This document shows positions 17,601-25,865 of a DNA stretch of 64,000 nt, piece after piece. A model generated the notes under the pieces. It saw nothing but the letters and a program-made list of their open reading frames with translations. It did not search any database and was not told the DNA's origin. Within the stretch, counting starts at the first letter, position 1, and the number at the start of each line of letters is the position of its first letter. Source of the DNA: Pleomorphomonas oryzae DSM 16300 (GTDB taxonomy: Bacteria > Pseudomonadota > Alphaproteobacteria > Rhizobiales > Pleomorphomonadaceae); NCBI RefSeq assembly GCF_000422965.1, contig NZ_AUHB01000012.1:62001-126000 (forward strand), given 5' to 3'. The position numbers and the translations under genes were made by a program.

Positions 17601-20600
17601 CGACCATTTCCGACTGACCGGCCGAGAAGGCCTGGGCCAGATCGCGGGTGCGCGCCATCAGCGTTTCGGTGATCTGGCGAGCCCGGCCATCCAGCGCGTG
17701 GTCGATCAGCTCGATGCGGTTGTCGAGGGTGCCGGTCAGTGCATCCGCCTTGTCGGCGAAGGTGCGGGTGGCATCCTCGAGACGCTTGCCGACGCTGCCG
17801 TCGAAAGCGGAGAGCTGGCCTTCCAGCGCTTCGCCGAAGCTGCCGGCGCGGCCTTCCAGCGAGGTGAGGACCGACTGGGTCCGGCCATCCAGCGTCTCCA
17901 CGAGGGCGCTGGACCGCTTGTCGAATTCGGCGCCCAGACGCTCGACACGCTCGTCGATGAGGCCGGTGATGGCGCCGGAACGGCCGGATAGCGTCGATTC
18001 AAGAACCTGGGTGCCTTCGGAGAGGGCGTTCTGAATGGTGAGTGTGCGCTCGGCAAGCGCGGCCTCGATGCGGGCGATCTGCTCTTCGAGCGAACCGTCG
18101 AGCATCGACGTGCGGCTGACCAGGCTTTCCACCAGTTCGGCGGCGCGGCCGTTGATGATCTCGTCGAGCACGCGGATACGCTCGGCGAAGCTGACCGACA
18201 TGCTGTCGGAGCGGTCGTCGAGCAGGTTGGCGATCTGGCTGCCGGCGGCGAGGATGGTCTCGGCGACGCGCTCGCCACGGGCGTTGACCGCGCGGGCGAT
18301 CTCGGCGCCGATGGTCGACAGGCGTTCGGAGAACAGGCTGCCGCTATCGGCGAGCAGCGTCTCCACCGACAGCGTGGCGCCGTCGATGATGCCGCGGATC
18401 GACGTGGTCCGGTCGTCCATCATGCGGGCGACTTCCTGACCGGACGCGGCGATGCGGTCGGCAAGGTCGTAGCCATTGACGTTGATGGCGGTGTGAACGG
18501 CTTCACCGGTGGTCGCCAGCTTGTTGACGAGATCGGTGCCGCGCTCGGTGATCGTCGAGGTGATCAGGTTGCCGGTCTGGTCGAGGCGATCGGTAATCTC
18601 GCTGCCGCGGATCGACAGGTCGAGCAGCACGCCTTCCGACGTGGAGCGCAGTGTCTCGTTGATGGTCTCGATCTTTTCGGCCATCGCCTTGGAGGCTTCG
18701 TCCGTGGTGCGGGCGACCTGCTCGCTGACGGCAAAGGCGCGCTGCGAGATGTCCTCGGCAAAGGTCTGGCCGGAACGGGCCAGCGTCTCGTCGATTTCCT
18801 TGGTGCGCAGCGTGAGGTTTTCCTCAAGGGCGGCGACGGTGGTGTCGATCGAGAAGATGATGGCGTCGCTACGGTCGCGCAGCAGCGTCTCCAGCGAACC
18901 GGTGCGGCTGTCGAGGGTGGAGGAAATCTCCTGCGAGCGCTCGGTGAGCACCTTGTCGAGGTTGTCGGTACGGGTCAGCAGCTGCGTTTCCATGATCGAC
19001 GTCGAGGTGGCGATCGTGGAGACCAGTTCGTTGACGCGGTGGCCGATGGTCTTGTCGAAGTTGGACGACTGCTCGGCCAGGGTGGCACCGAACAATTCGG
19101 CGCGGGTCGCCAGCGTCTCGGCCAGCTCGTTGGTGCGGCCGGAGATCGTCTGATCGATCAGCTGGGTCTTGTCGCTTAGCTCGGCGCTGAGTTCGCCGGT
19201 ACGGGCCTCGATGGTGCTGGCGAGCTGGGCAGACCGCAGGGCCAGCGTGCTCTCCAGCGCTTCGCTCTTCTCGCTGAGGGCAGCGGAGAATTCGGCCGTG
19301 CGGGTGGATAGCGTGGTGCCGATCTCCTCGGCCTTTTCGCCGAGCGCCTTGCCGAGCTCGAAGGTGCGAACCGACAGGGTCGAGGACAGTTCGTCGGAGC
19401 GGGCGGCGATCGAGGAGACGATCTCCTCGGTGCGGGCCGACAGCGTGAAGGCGATATCGGCGGTGCGGTCGGTGAGCGTCGACGACAGCTCGTCGGAGCG
19501 GGCGGCGAGGGTGGAGACCAGTTCCTCGGTGCGCGAGGCCAGCGTGAAGGCCAGCTCGCCGGTGCCGTCGCTGAGGGCTGCCGACAGGTCGGCGGCGCGG
19601 GTGGCGATGGTCGACACCAGTTCCTCGGAACGCTTGGCAAGTTCGCTGCCGAGCTGCTCGGTTTCCGTACCGATCGCGCTGACCAGACGGCCACCTTCTT
19701 CGGTGATGGTGCGCGTCAGCAAATCGCTGCGGGTGGCGATCGCCTCGTTGATGGCGGTGCCTGTTTCGGACAGACCGCCGATCAGGCTCTCACGTTCGGC
19801 GCCCAGCGTCGCCAGGAATTCGGCACCGCGCTTGCCCACCGTCTCAGTGACCGAGTTGCCGGCGGCCTCGAAGGCCAGGGCCAGTTCCTCGGCCTTGGAG
19901 CCGAAGGTGCGGGTGACGTTGCGGCCGGTTTCGTCAATGCGGTTGGTCAGAAGGTCGCCGGCGGTGCGCAGCTCTTCGGAGAGGTTCTGATGGGCACCGG
20001 AAATGGCGGTGCGCGCCTTCTCGGCGTTGGCGATCACGCTCTCGCGCTGGTTAACGAGTTCCTCGACCAGGCCGCGAATGCGCAGCTCGTTTTCGGCATA
20101 GGAGCGCTCAAGCGAGGAAACCTCGTTATGGACCAGCACTTCCAGTTCACTGGCGCGGGCAAGCGCCCGTTCGATGCCGTCGCCCATGGCGGCGACTTCG
20201 CGGCGGATGGCCTGTCCGACGGTGACGACGTTTTCCTTGGCGGACAGCTCCGGCTCGGCGAGCTTGATCGCCACTTCAGTGAGCGAGCGGGCGGCGAGCC
20301 GCAGATCCTGGGCGCGCCAGATCATGGTGGCGATGGCGAAGAACAGCACGACCGGCGCGATGATGCCGCCGACCAGCGCAAATCCGTCGGGACGGGCGAA
20401 CAGGGCAGCCGGCTGGGCCAGCACGGCAAAGTCGCCAAAGGCAGCGCGGGCAACGTAGAAGCCGCCAGCGACCCAGATAACGGAAGCGAGAAGGGCGATC
20501 CAGAAAGGCGCAGCCGACGGCCGGCGCTGCATCTGATAAAGCAGCGTCGAGACGGACCGGCGGTCGTCATTGGCCGGGGCGCGACCTGGGCGGGCCGTGA

Positions 20601-20784
20601 CGCGTGGAGCGTCGGCAGCATCGATGTGCGGTTGCCGCTGAGCAGTGTCGGCGGTTTCGGAGAGGGTATCCTGGTCGGGCGATTTCGGCTCATCGGCCGA
20701 GACGCCGAAGTCGATCTTCAGGGCCTCCTCGACGGCGGAGAGTGCGGCCTCCGCCGGATCCGATGCCTTGGTGCTTTTTACCAT
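14689..20784 (-). CDS. gpr: Growth pole ring protein (GPR/RgsE-like), giant helical membrane protein
   Basis: A 2031-residue protein. Residues 1-90 are cytoplasmic and acidic. Two membrane helices follow (about 93-113 and 135-156), then about 1600 residues of almost pure helix, and a conserved C-terminal domain of about 100 residues (TYADLWDRYRRGDSNVFTRR and VYTLQGQQTFDEVRRRYGRE). Much of the helix is built from 11-residue repeats such as RTEELVSTLAA and RSDELSSTLTD, as in apolipoproteins. Size, topology and repeats match Agrobacterium GPR and Sinorhizobium RgsE, which form a ring at the growing pole and organise unipolar peptidoglycan synthesis. The ATG at 20784 has GAGGG 5 bases upstream. 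The role is inferred from those homologues. Confidence 0.82.
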   Translation of the reverse strand: MVKSTKASDPAEAALSAVEEALKIDFGVSADEPKSPDQDTLSETADTAQRQPHIDAADAPRVTARPGRAPANDDRRSVSTLLYQMQRRPSAAPFWIALLASVIWVAGGFYVARAAFGDFAVLAQPAALFARPDGFALVGGIIAPVVLFFAIATMIWRAQDLRLAARSLTEVAIKLAEPELSAKENVVTVGQAIRREVAAMGDGIERALARASELEVLVHNEVSSLERSYAENELRIRGLVEELVNQRESVIANAEKARTAISGAHQNLSEELRTAGDLLTNRIDETGRNVTRTFGSKAEELALAFEAAGNSVTETVGKRGAEFLATLGAERESLIGGLSETGTAINEAIATRSDLLTRTITEEGGRLVSAIGTETEQLGSELAKRSEELVSTIATRAADLSAALSDGTGELAFTLASRTEELVSTLAARSDELSSTLTDRTADIAFTLSARTEEIVSSIAARSDELSSTLSVRTFELGKALGEKAEEIGTTLSTRTAEFSAALSEKSEALESTLALRSAQLASTIEARTGELSAELSDKTQLIDQTISGRTNELAETLATRAELFGATLAEQSSNFDKTIGHRVNELVSTIATSTSIMETQLLTRTDNLDKVLTERSQEISSTLDSRTGSLETLLRDRSDAIIFSIDTTVAALEENLTLRTKEIDETLARSGQTFAEDISQRAFAVSEQVARTTDEASKAMAEKIETINETLRSTSEGVLLDLSIRGSEITDRLDQTGNLITSTITERGTDLVNKLATTGEAVHTAINVNGYDLADRIAASGQEVARMMDDRTTSIRGIIDGATLSVETLLADSGSLFSERLSTIGAEIARAVNARGERVAETILAAGSQIANLLDDRSDSMSVSFAERIRVLDEIINGRAAELVESLVSRTSMLDGSLEEQIARIEAALAERTLTIQNALSEGTQVLESTLSGRSGAITGLIDERVERLGAEFDKRSSALVETLDGRTQSVLTSLEGRAGSFGEALEGQLSAFDGSVGKRLEDATRTFADKADALTGTLDNRIELIDHALDGRARQITETLMARTRDLAQAFSAGQSEMVDAIEGRLDAVGRSLQRKTEEFTETLADKVAEINVSLGSKVFEVAETLDSRANSLEVSLTQRLASIVDMLGSQTETAREELARALINAAAVLQKESARAREDLTGSVEAATDKLRIEADRAKAIVTEAMAEIAREMETGSVRARDVVAGVLEGMSERLAGESELVRSVVVTAIDGAASRLAAEGENTSLAVSQSLAGAEDRLASLRDETHGTLNELITTLSDVLSTESQKARENVYEAITAVEGRLVGESERVRDTIIGSVDDVTGRMAAESEKARAGLIGAIDEVTDRLSEETARARSNLIGSAEAVTGRIAGETERSSEILAAAIAAATERLADATRDLEAVLNARTDAAASALDSRAEKVVDLVTRRMADLAELVDGRGGDLANAFLSGTRALNDAVGSRGEEVASLVRTAASDVLAALSEGGEGVSRAITKRGNDAAETLKQATLSLMATFDEQGRDVLQSLDETTTRVKTDVVAVLEQVDGANRSLRSLVDQAAGNLARIERGLEQQTGDLRLSLERVVADTTASSTTVAETTEVLRDVSRTVLADIGSIATSLSEQTGDLQSSARALSSVGGTLQGVIGDRLAALDGVVSTLQERTEMMSESLQSIAGQIQDTLSNAERRARDVGYQLARNAETAMNGVTQQLEQLSVSAEEEGQKTKVTIERVRGELISEINSSIGSAVDRFAGATEEMRKATRAVGRELEQIREDLSRGILDLPEETSQHTAAMRRVVSEQIRALNELSEIVSRQLPGESVTAEVPVRAQASAQASSSRSLPAQKSQPVEAPRAFTPRQPANQPPRPAVAERRSEPRQPVSDERGERASGWISDLLRRVSDEEGASPRLPSSDRGNKAGNPLDGLGSLSSDIARSIDPETYADLWDRYRRGDSNVFTRRVYTLQGQQTFDEVRRRYGREADFREAVDRYIDHFSSLYEEAVQKDPNGRLAENYLNSDTGKVYTLLAHASGKLG

Positions 20785-21464
20785 GATACCCTCATGTCCG
20801 CATACTTGCTGCGGGACAACTCCGGAAGCGTACTCCCGGTTGCCGTCCCGGTCGAACCATGTCCACGCCCGGCCTAGGCGAGAGACATGAACTCGGGCTT
20901 TCCTGACCGCCATCCGTCCATGGAAGAGACAGCAATGGCTACGCTGGCCGAGGAATGCCTATTAAAACGTAATGGCACAACAGGCTCTTCCGGACAAGGA
21001 AAGCTCCCCCGGCGCCCGGTATTGTTAACAAGCCACTAATAGGCACCTCACATTGTTATTCATCTTCTGGTTGTTATTTCCTGACCCGAAGGTGGATATT
21101 TGAGGCGGCCATTTGGCTCCGTCGATCGGCGCGTACGCCGGGGTCCACGGTGGCAAGATGCCGGGCGGACACAGTCAAGACGCTAGGCGATCCACTTGAA
21201 TATTGGCTTAAAACATATGGTTACCGTCCGGATTGACGCGGTTTGCCCGTTCGATCGTCGATGCGGCGACGTACGCTGGCGGCGATCGAAAACCGACCTG
21301 CCATGTTTAACGGCGGCAACAGGCTTGGATTGCATTGGATGAATTAACCATATCTTCAGAATTCCGGCCGCTCCTCGAAGCTGGCGGAGCATGTTGAGGT
21401 CCCGTCCGGCGCCGTTTGCAACGCGGTGGGAAGGCCAGGGACGCATGCGGAAGGGGCGATAGCG
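20785..21464. other. 680-bp divergent intergenic region between gpr and the Hpt gene
   Basis: It contains an AT-rich stretch at about 20960-21090, including TTAACAAGCCACTAA (21027-21041), which differs from a CtrA box (TTAA-N7-TTAA) by one base in the second half. No convincing gene was found; open frames here have no recognisable product or ribosome-binding site. Promoters for both flanking genes are expected. Confidence 0.5.
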
Positions 21465-21806
21465 ATGAGCCATAACGACCGGGACACCGGTGCTCCTCTC
21501 GATCTCGGGCACCTCTCCGAACAGACGTTCGGCAATGCCGATCTCGAGGCCGAAGTATTGCGCCTGTTCGTCAAGCAAAGCCGCGACTGTCTGGAGCGCC
21601 TCCAGGCGGCGCCCGACGCCCGCACCGCCCACCTGCTGCTGGGATCGGCGCGGGGCATTGGCGCTGTGGCCGTGGCCAGCGCGGCGGCGGCGCTCGAAGC
21701 CGGCCTCTTGCGCGGCGAGGGCGGGACGGCCGAACTCACCCTTTTGAAAGACGCTGTTGTCGCCGCCAATGCCTTTATCGAGGCCCGTCTCGGCCTCAGG
21801 GGTTGA
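21465..21806 (+). CDS. Hpt (histidine phosphotransfer) domain protein
   Basis: A 113-residue helical protein that is essentially one Hpt domain. The phospho-accepting histidine is His56 in TAHLLLGSARGIGAVAVA, corresponding to the AHxLKGSAxxxGA motif; the usual Lys after it is Leu here. Such single-domain proteins pass phosphate between response-regulator and hybrid-kinase receiver domains. No kinase or receiver gene is adjacent, so its pathway is unknown. The ATG at 21465 is taken because the domain begins soon after. It is divergent from gpr. Confidence 0.8.
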   Translation: MSHNDRDTGAPLDLGHLSEQTFGNADLEAEVLRLFVKQSRDCLERLQAAPDARTAHLLLGSARGIGAVAVASAAAALEAGLLRGEGGTAELTLLKDAVVAANAFIEARLGLRG

Positions 21807-22033
21807 CGACGGCGGATGCTTCTATATTTGCAAGTGGCTCGCGTGGAGCGGATTTGGCGTTTGTATCGGGAAAGCACCGGCATCCCGTTGCGGAACGATC
21901 CAACAGCTCCTTGGAAAACAACACTATGCTGGTGGTTGTGGCGTCGGCTTTTGCTCCGTGATGTCGATCGGAGGCAGGTGACGAAGCCCTACTGCCGGAG
22001 GAAAGGGGCAGCGCCCCGCAGCCGCAGGTAGCC

Positions 22034-22354
22034 ATGCCCAAGATCACCTACGTCTCTCACGAAGGCAATCGCTACGACGTCGACGCCGAGATCGGCACCA
22101 CGGTGATGGAAAACGCCGTCAAGAACCTCGTGCCCGGCATCGAGGCCGAATGCGGCGGCGCCTGCTCTTGCGCCACCTGCCATGTCTACGTCGACGACGC
22201 CTGGGTGGCGGCCGCCGGCGAGCCCGAGCCGATGGAAGAAGATATGCTGGATTTCGCGGCCGATCCCCGGCCGACGTCGCGCCTGTCCTGCCAGATCAAG
22301 GTGAATGCCGATCTCGACGGGCTGGTGGTGCATATTCCAGCGCGGCAGGCCTGA
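22034..22354 (+). CDS. 2Fe-2S ferredoxin, adrenodoxin type
   Basis: A 106-residue ferredoxin with the vertebrate/ISC-type pattern C-x5-C-x2-C and a distant fourth Cys: Cys40, Cys46, Cys49 and Cys86 ([15 protein letters not shown] and RLSCQIKV). An extra Cys44 lies within the loop. It has the acidic partner-binding helix [12 protein letters not shown]. The gene stands alone rather than in an isc operon, so it probably serves a monooxygenase or heme/Fe-S pathway elsewhere. A 227-bp region upstream holds no other gene. Confidence 0.92.
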   Translation: MPKITYVSHEGNRYDVDAEIGTTVMENAVKNLVPGIEAECGGACSCATCHVYVDDAWVAAAGEPEPMEEDMLDFAADPRPTSRLSCQIKVNADLDGLVVHIPARQA

Positions 22355-22533
22355 CTGGAGCTTTGCCGGAAGCAAGCATCTGGCTTCAAGCCCCGGGTAT
22401 CCGATATTAACGAACGTTAAGGGTTGGTGGCGCATACCAGTGCGACACGTCTGACTGAGGCCGGACAGCGTCGTTATCCTTAATTCTCAGTTTAGATTGC
22501 CTCCAGCCGACAGTCGGAATTAAAGATGAGCTC

Positions 22534-22556
22534 CCTCACGAAGTTTTGTCGTGAGG
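22534..22556. other. Perfect 8-bp hairpin upstream of the acyltransferase gene
   Basis: CCTCACGA (22534-22541) and TCGTGAGG (22549-22556) with a 7-base loop. There is no T-run, so it is probably not a terminator; it lies 60 bp before the start codon and would fall in the leader of the mRNA. Confidence 0.4.
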
Positions 22557-22616
22557 TTGTCGCCGCAGCGTGGCCGGACCGGTTCCGGCATGCCGGCAGC
22601 GAACTGGAGCGATGCC

Positions 22617-23762
22617 ATGCGCATGAAGGCACTCGACGGCTGGAGAGGGTTTGGGGCGCTTGCCGTCTGCTTTATCCATTTGCAGCTCAACGGCTACCTG
22701 ACCTCGGTGGCCTCGCTCGACTCCTGGACCCTGGCGGTCGACTTCTTCTTCGTGCTCTCCGGCTTCGTCATCGCCCGCGTCTATGCCGACGACCTGGTCG
22801 ACGGCGAGCGGCTCGCCATCTTCGCCGTGCGGCGTCTCGGCCGCCTGTGGCCGCTGCATCTCACCATGCTGGCGCTATTCATTGTCGTCGAGCTCGCCAA
22901 GCTGGCGCTCCTGCGCGAAACGGGCTTTTCGTCCGAGCACGCCGCCTTCGCAGCCGCCCGCAATCCGTCGGACATCCTGCCGATCGCTTTGTTCCTTCAG
23001 ACGGTTCGTCTCGGTCCGGAACTCACCTGGAATTTCCCGAGCTGGAGCATCTCGGCCGAAATCTGGACCTATCTGGTCTTTGCGCTGGTGGCCGTCATGA
23101 CGGCGGGCCGCCCCGGTCAGCGTACCGCTGTGGCCGCTCTCATCGCCGTGGCGGCCTGGATCGTTCTTTTCATCGATCCCACCGGTCGCGGCATGATCAG
23201 CACCGACGTGTTCGGCATCGTCCGCTGCTTCCTGGGCTTCTTCTCGGGTGTCGTGGCCGAATGGCTGCACCGCCGGGGATCGTTCCGGGCGCTCATGGAC
23301 GGGCGGGCTGAGGTTCCGACTGCGCTGGCCGGTGTCGCCCTCGTATGGATCACGGCCTCGCAGGCGGAGGTTCGTTACGCCGCGCCGCTGGTGTTCATGG
23401 TGCTGGTGTTCGCCCATGCCGGCGATCATGGCCTCATGTCGCGCTTCATGGCCACCTGGCCCATGCAGTGGCTGGGCCGGCTTTCCTACTCGATCTACCT
23501 GACCCACCTGTTCCTGGTCGCCTATGTGGTGCCGCGCCTGTCGCAGACCGTCGACGGCCTGGCATCAGGCAACCTCGTGCTGCGGGAAGCCATCGTGGCA
23601 GCGATCTACATCGCGCTGGTGATGGCCTTCTCGCTGGCGACCTGGCGGCTGATCGAGCTGCCGGGGCAGCGCCTCGCCGCCGCGATCGCCGCCCGCATCA
23701 ACAGGTCTCAGACGTTGAGCAGCAAGTATTCGCGTTCCCAGCTCGAAATCACACGGTTATAG
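22617..23762 (+). CDS. Acyltransferase 3 family membrane protein (OafA/YrhL-like)
   Basis: A 381-residue integral membrane acyltransferase with about ten helices. It opens with the family motif ALDGWRGFGALAVCFIHL (the catalytic His is in FIHL) and has FFFVLSGFVIARVY, then the RRLGRLWPLH segment and SWSISAEIWTY in the middle. Such enzymes O-acetylate surface polysaccharides, lipids or small molecules; the substrate here is unknown. The ATG at 22617 has GGAG 7 bases upstream. The 3' end overlaps the convergent glutamine-synthetase-family gene by 55 bp. Confidence 0.85.
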   Translation: MRMKALDGWRGFGALAVCFIHLQLNGYLTSVASLDSWTLAVDFFFVLSGFVIARVYADDLVDGERLAIFAVRRLGRLWPLHLTMLALFIVVELAKLALLRETGFSSEHAAFAAARNPSDILPIALFLQTVRLGPELTWNFPSWSISAEIWTYLVFALVAVMTAGRPGQRTAVAALIAVAAWIVLFIDPTGRGMISTDVFGIVRCFLGFFSGVVAEWLHRRGSFRALMDGRAEVPTALAGVALVWITASQAEVRYAAPLVFMVLVFAHAGDHGLMSRFMATWPMQWLGRLSYSIYLTHLFLVAYVVPRLSQTVDGLASGNLVLREAIVAAIYIALVMAFSLATWRLIELPGQRLAAAIAARINRSQTLSSKYSRSQLEITRL

Positions 23763-25087
23763 AGCCTCAGCTCGAGCTGTTTGACGTCGATATAGGCTTC
23801 GACGAAGCGGGCGCCCAGCACGGCTTTCAGGCGCTCGCACTCACCAAGCTCGATCAGCGCGTCCGACAGGTGGATGGGCAGCGTCACGCCCAGCGTCTTG
23901 GCATCGACGGTCACCGCTTCATCCGGCTCCAGCTTGTCCTCAAGGCCGATCAGGCCGCAGGCCAGCGTCGTCGCCATGGCAACGTAAGGATTGCTGTCGG
24001 CGCCGATCACCCGGTTCTCGACGCGGCGCGATTCCGGCCCTGAATCCGGCACACGCAGTCCGCAGGTGCGGTTGTCGCGGCCCCAGTGGACGTTGATCGG
24101 CGCGTCGCTTTCAAGGCGGATGCGGCGGTAGCTGTTCACGTTGGGGCAGAACAGGCTCATCGACTTGGGAACATAGCGCTGCAGGCCACCGATGTAGTGG
24201 TGCAACTGGTCGGTATCGCTGCCGTCGGGATTGGCAAAGATGTTGCCGCCATCGCCGACGCGCACCACCGACTGGTGGATATGGGTGGCCGATCCGGGCA
24301 TTTCCTGGTGCGGCATGGCCATGAAGGTGGCGACCATGCCGAACTTGCGGGCGGCAAGCCGGGCGGTGCGCTTGAACAGGAACGTCTGGTCGGCGAGCTC
24401 GATCGGGTCGCCATGCCGGAAGTTCATTTCGAGCTGGGCGGGCCCCGCCTCATGCGCCATGGTGGCGATCTCGATGCGCGAGGCCTCGCAATAGTCGTAC
24501 ATCTGGTTGACGACGTGGTCGTAGTCATTGGCGTGCTCGATGCCGTAGGCTTGGCTGCCGCTTTCCTTGCGGCCGGACAGGCCGATCGGCACTTCCAGCG
24601 GCAGGTCGGGGTCGTCGTTCTGGCCGGTCAGGTAGAACTCCACCTCTGGCGCCACAACCGGCCGGATGCCCCGCGCGGCGTAGAGCTCGACGACATGACG
24701 CAGCACCGAACGCGGTGCGAAATCGACGAGGCGGCCGTCGGCAAAATGACAGTCGCAGATCACCTGCGCCGTCGGCTCGTCGTACCAGGGCACGAGACGC
24801 AGCGTTGAAAGGTCGGGAATGCAGCGAATGTCGCGGTCGAGCGGATTGACGATCTTGCTCTCGACGGCGCTGTCACCGGTCACCGCCTGGAAGAACACGA
24901 ATTCCGGCAGCCGGACGCCGGCATCGATGATGCGGATGAAATCCTCGCGCGGCACGATCTTGCCGCGCATGATGCCGTTCATGTCGGGGATAATGCACTC
25001 GACCTCGTTGATCCGACGGTCGCGAAGCCAATGGATGGCGTCAGCCTGGTTGGAAAAGCGCGGCGCGACGTCCGAAGCGGTAGGCAT
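23708..25087 (-). CDS. Glutamine synthetase family protein (gamma-glutamylpolyamine synthetase-like)
   Basis: A 459-residue enzyme of the glutamine synthetase fold. Active-site segments seen include VAPEVEFYL, EAGPAQLEMNFRHGD, GSATHIHQS and NSYRRI. The N-terminal EVECIIPDMNGIMRGK and the length match PuuA/GlnT-like gamma-glutamyl ligases that act on putrescine or other amines, rather than the adenylylated GlnA, whose typical tyrosine loop I do not see. The substrate is inferred. No other polyamine gene is adjacent. It is divergent from sixA and convergent with, overlapping by 55 bp, the acyltransferase gene. Confidence 0.85.
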   Translation of the reverse strand: MPTASDVAPRFSNQADAIHWLRDRRINEVECIIPDMNGIMRGKIVPREDFIRIIDAGVRLPEFVFFQAVTGDSAVESKIVNPLDRDIRCIPDLSTLRLVPWYDEPTAQVICDCHFADGRLVDFAPRSVLRHVVELYAARGIRPVVAPEVEFYLTGQNDDPDLPLEVPIGLSGRKESGSQAYGIEHANDYDHVVNQMYDYCEASRIEIATMAHEAGPAQLEMNFRHGDPIELADQTFLFKRTARLAARKFGMVATFMAMPHQEMPGSATHIHQSVVRVGDGGNIFANPDGSDTDQLHHYIGGLQRYVPKSMSLFCPNVNSYRRIRLESDAPINVHWGRDNRTCGLRVPDSGPESRRVENRVIGADSNPYVAMATTLACGLIGLEDKLEPDEAVTVDAKTLGVTLPIHLSDALIELGECERLKAVLGARFVEAYIDVKQLELRLYNRVISSWEREYLLLNV

Positions 25088-25236
25088 GAAATGATCCTTT
25101 GCGATCCGGACCGGTGGAGTTTGCGAAGCTCGACGGAAGCGACAAATCGTCGGAGCCGCGTCGGCAGCCCGGAATCAGGTTAGAATGAGTGGACATTACG
25201 CCAAGTCCGGCGCGATGGGAGTCCCGGAGGCCGCCC

Positions 25237-25764
25237 ATGCCACGTCTTTTTCTGCTCCGTCATGCCAAGTCGCCCCAGGGGCTTCCTGGCCAGAAAGATT
25301 TTGACAGGCCGCTTGCCGAGCGGGGAAGGGCGGCCATGCCGGCCGTCGGGCGCTACATGGTCAAGGAAGGCTACGTGCCCGATCTGGTTCTCTGTTCCCC
25401 ATCGGCGCGGACGCGGGAAACGTTCGAGGCGCTACGGCCGTTTTTGCCTGATCATATTGCTGTCGACTATGTGCGGGAGCTTTACGAAGCCTCGCTGGGC
25501 GCCATGCTGAAGGTGATCGCCAGCCACGCCGACAGTTCCGAGCGGCTTCTGGTGGTCGGGCATAACCCGTCGATCCACAGGTTGGCGGCAACGCTACCGG
25601 GGGAGGGCGACCCGGCCATGCTGGCCAACCTCGAAACGCGGTTTCCGACTGCCTCGCTCGCCGTCATCGATTTCTCGGTCGGTTGGCATGAAGTCCGGCA
25701 GGATAGCGGTCGGCTCGTATCCTTCGTGACGCCGGCTGATCTCGGCGGGCCAGCCGGAGACTAG
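25237..25764 (+). CDS. sixA: SixA-type histidine phosphatase
   Basis: A 175-residue member of the histidine phosphatase superfamily: the catalytic RH motif is at residues 8-9 (LFLLRHAKSP) and the second His is in LLVVGHNPSIH. The RHAKS form and short length fit SixA, which removes phosphate from Hpt domains and, in E. coli, from the nitrogen phosphotransferase protein NPr. An Hpt gene lies 3.5 kb upstream, but a functional link is only a guess. The ATG at 25237 has GGAGG 6 bases upstream. Confidence 0.85.
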   Translation: MPRLFLLRHAKSPQGLPGQKDFDRPLAERGRAAMPAVGRYMVKEGYVPDLVLCSPSARTRETFEALRPFLPDHIAVDYVRELYEASLGAMLKVIASHADSSERLLVVGHNPSIHRLAATLPGEGDPAMLANLETRFPTASLAVIDFSVGWHEVRQDSGRLVSFVTPADLGGPAGD

Positions 25765-25865
25765 AGTGGTGGGGTGGGCAGGCCGATGCGCTGAGCCATT
25801 GTGACGGCGCGGGGCGTGCCTACATAGAGGCCGCGGCGCCTTTCGCGCCGGAGGTTCGAGGGGCT

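Noticed and set aside
15259-17991. A 910-codon open frame on the plus strand opposite gpr
   Set aside because: Its sequence is the antisense of the repetitive helical gpr gene; it has no recognisable domain and no ribosome-binding site. Long antisense frames are expected in high-GC DNA with strong codon bias.
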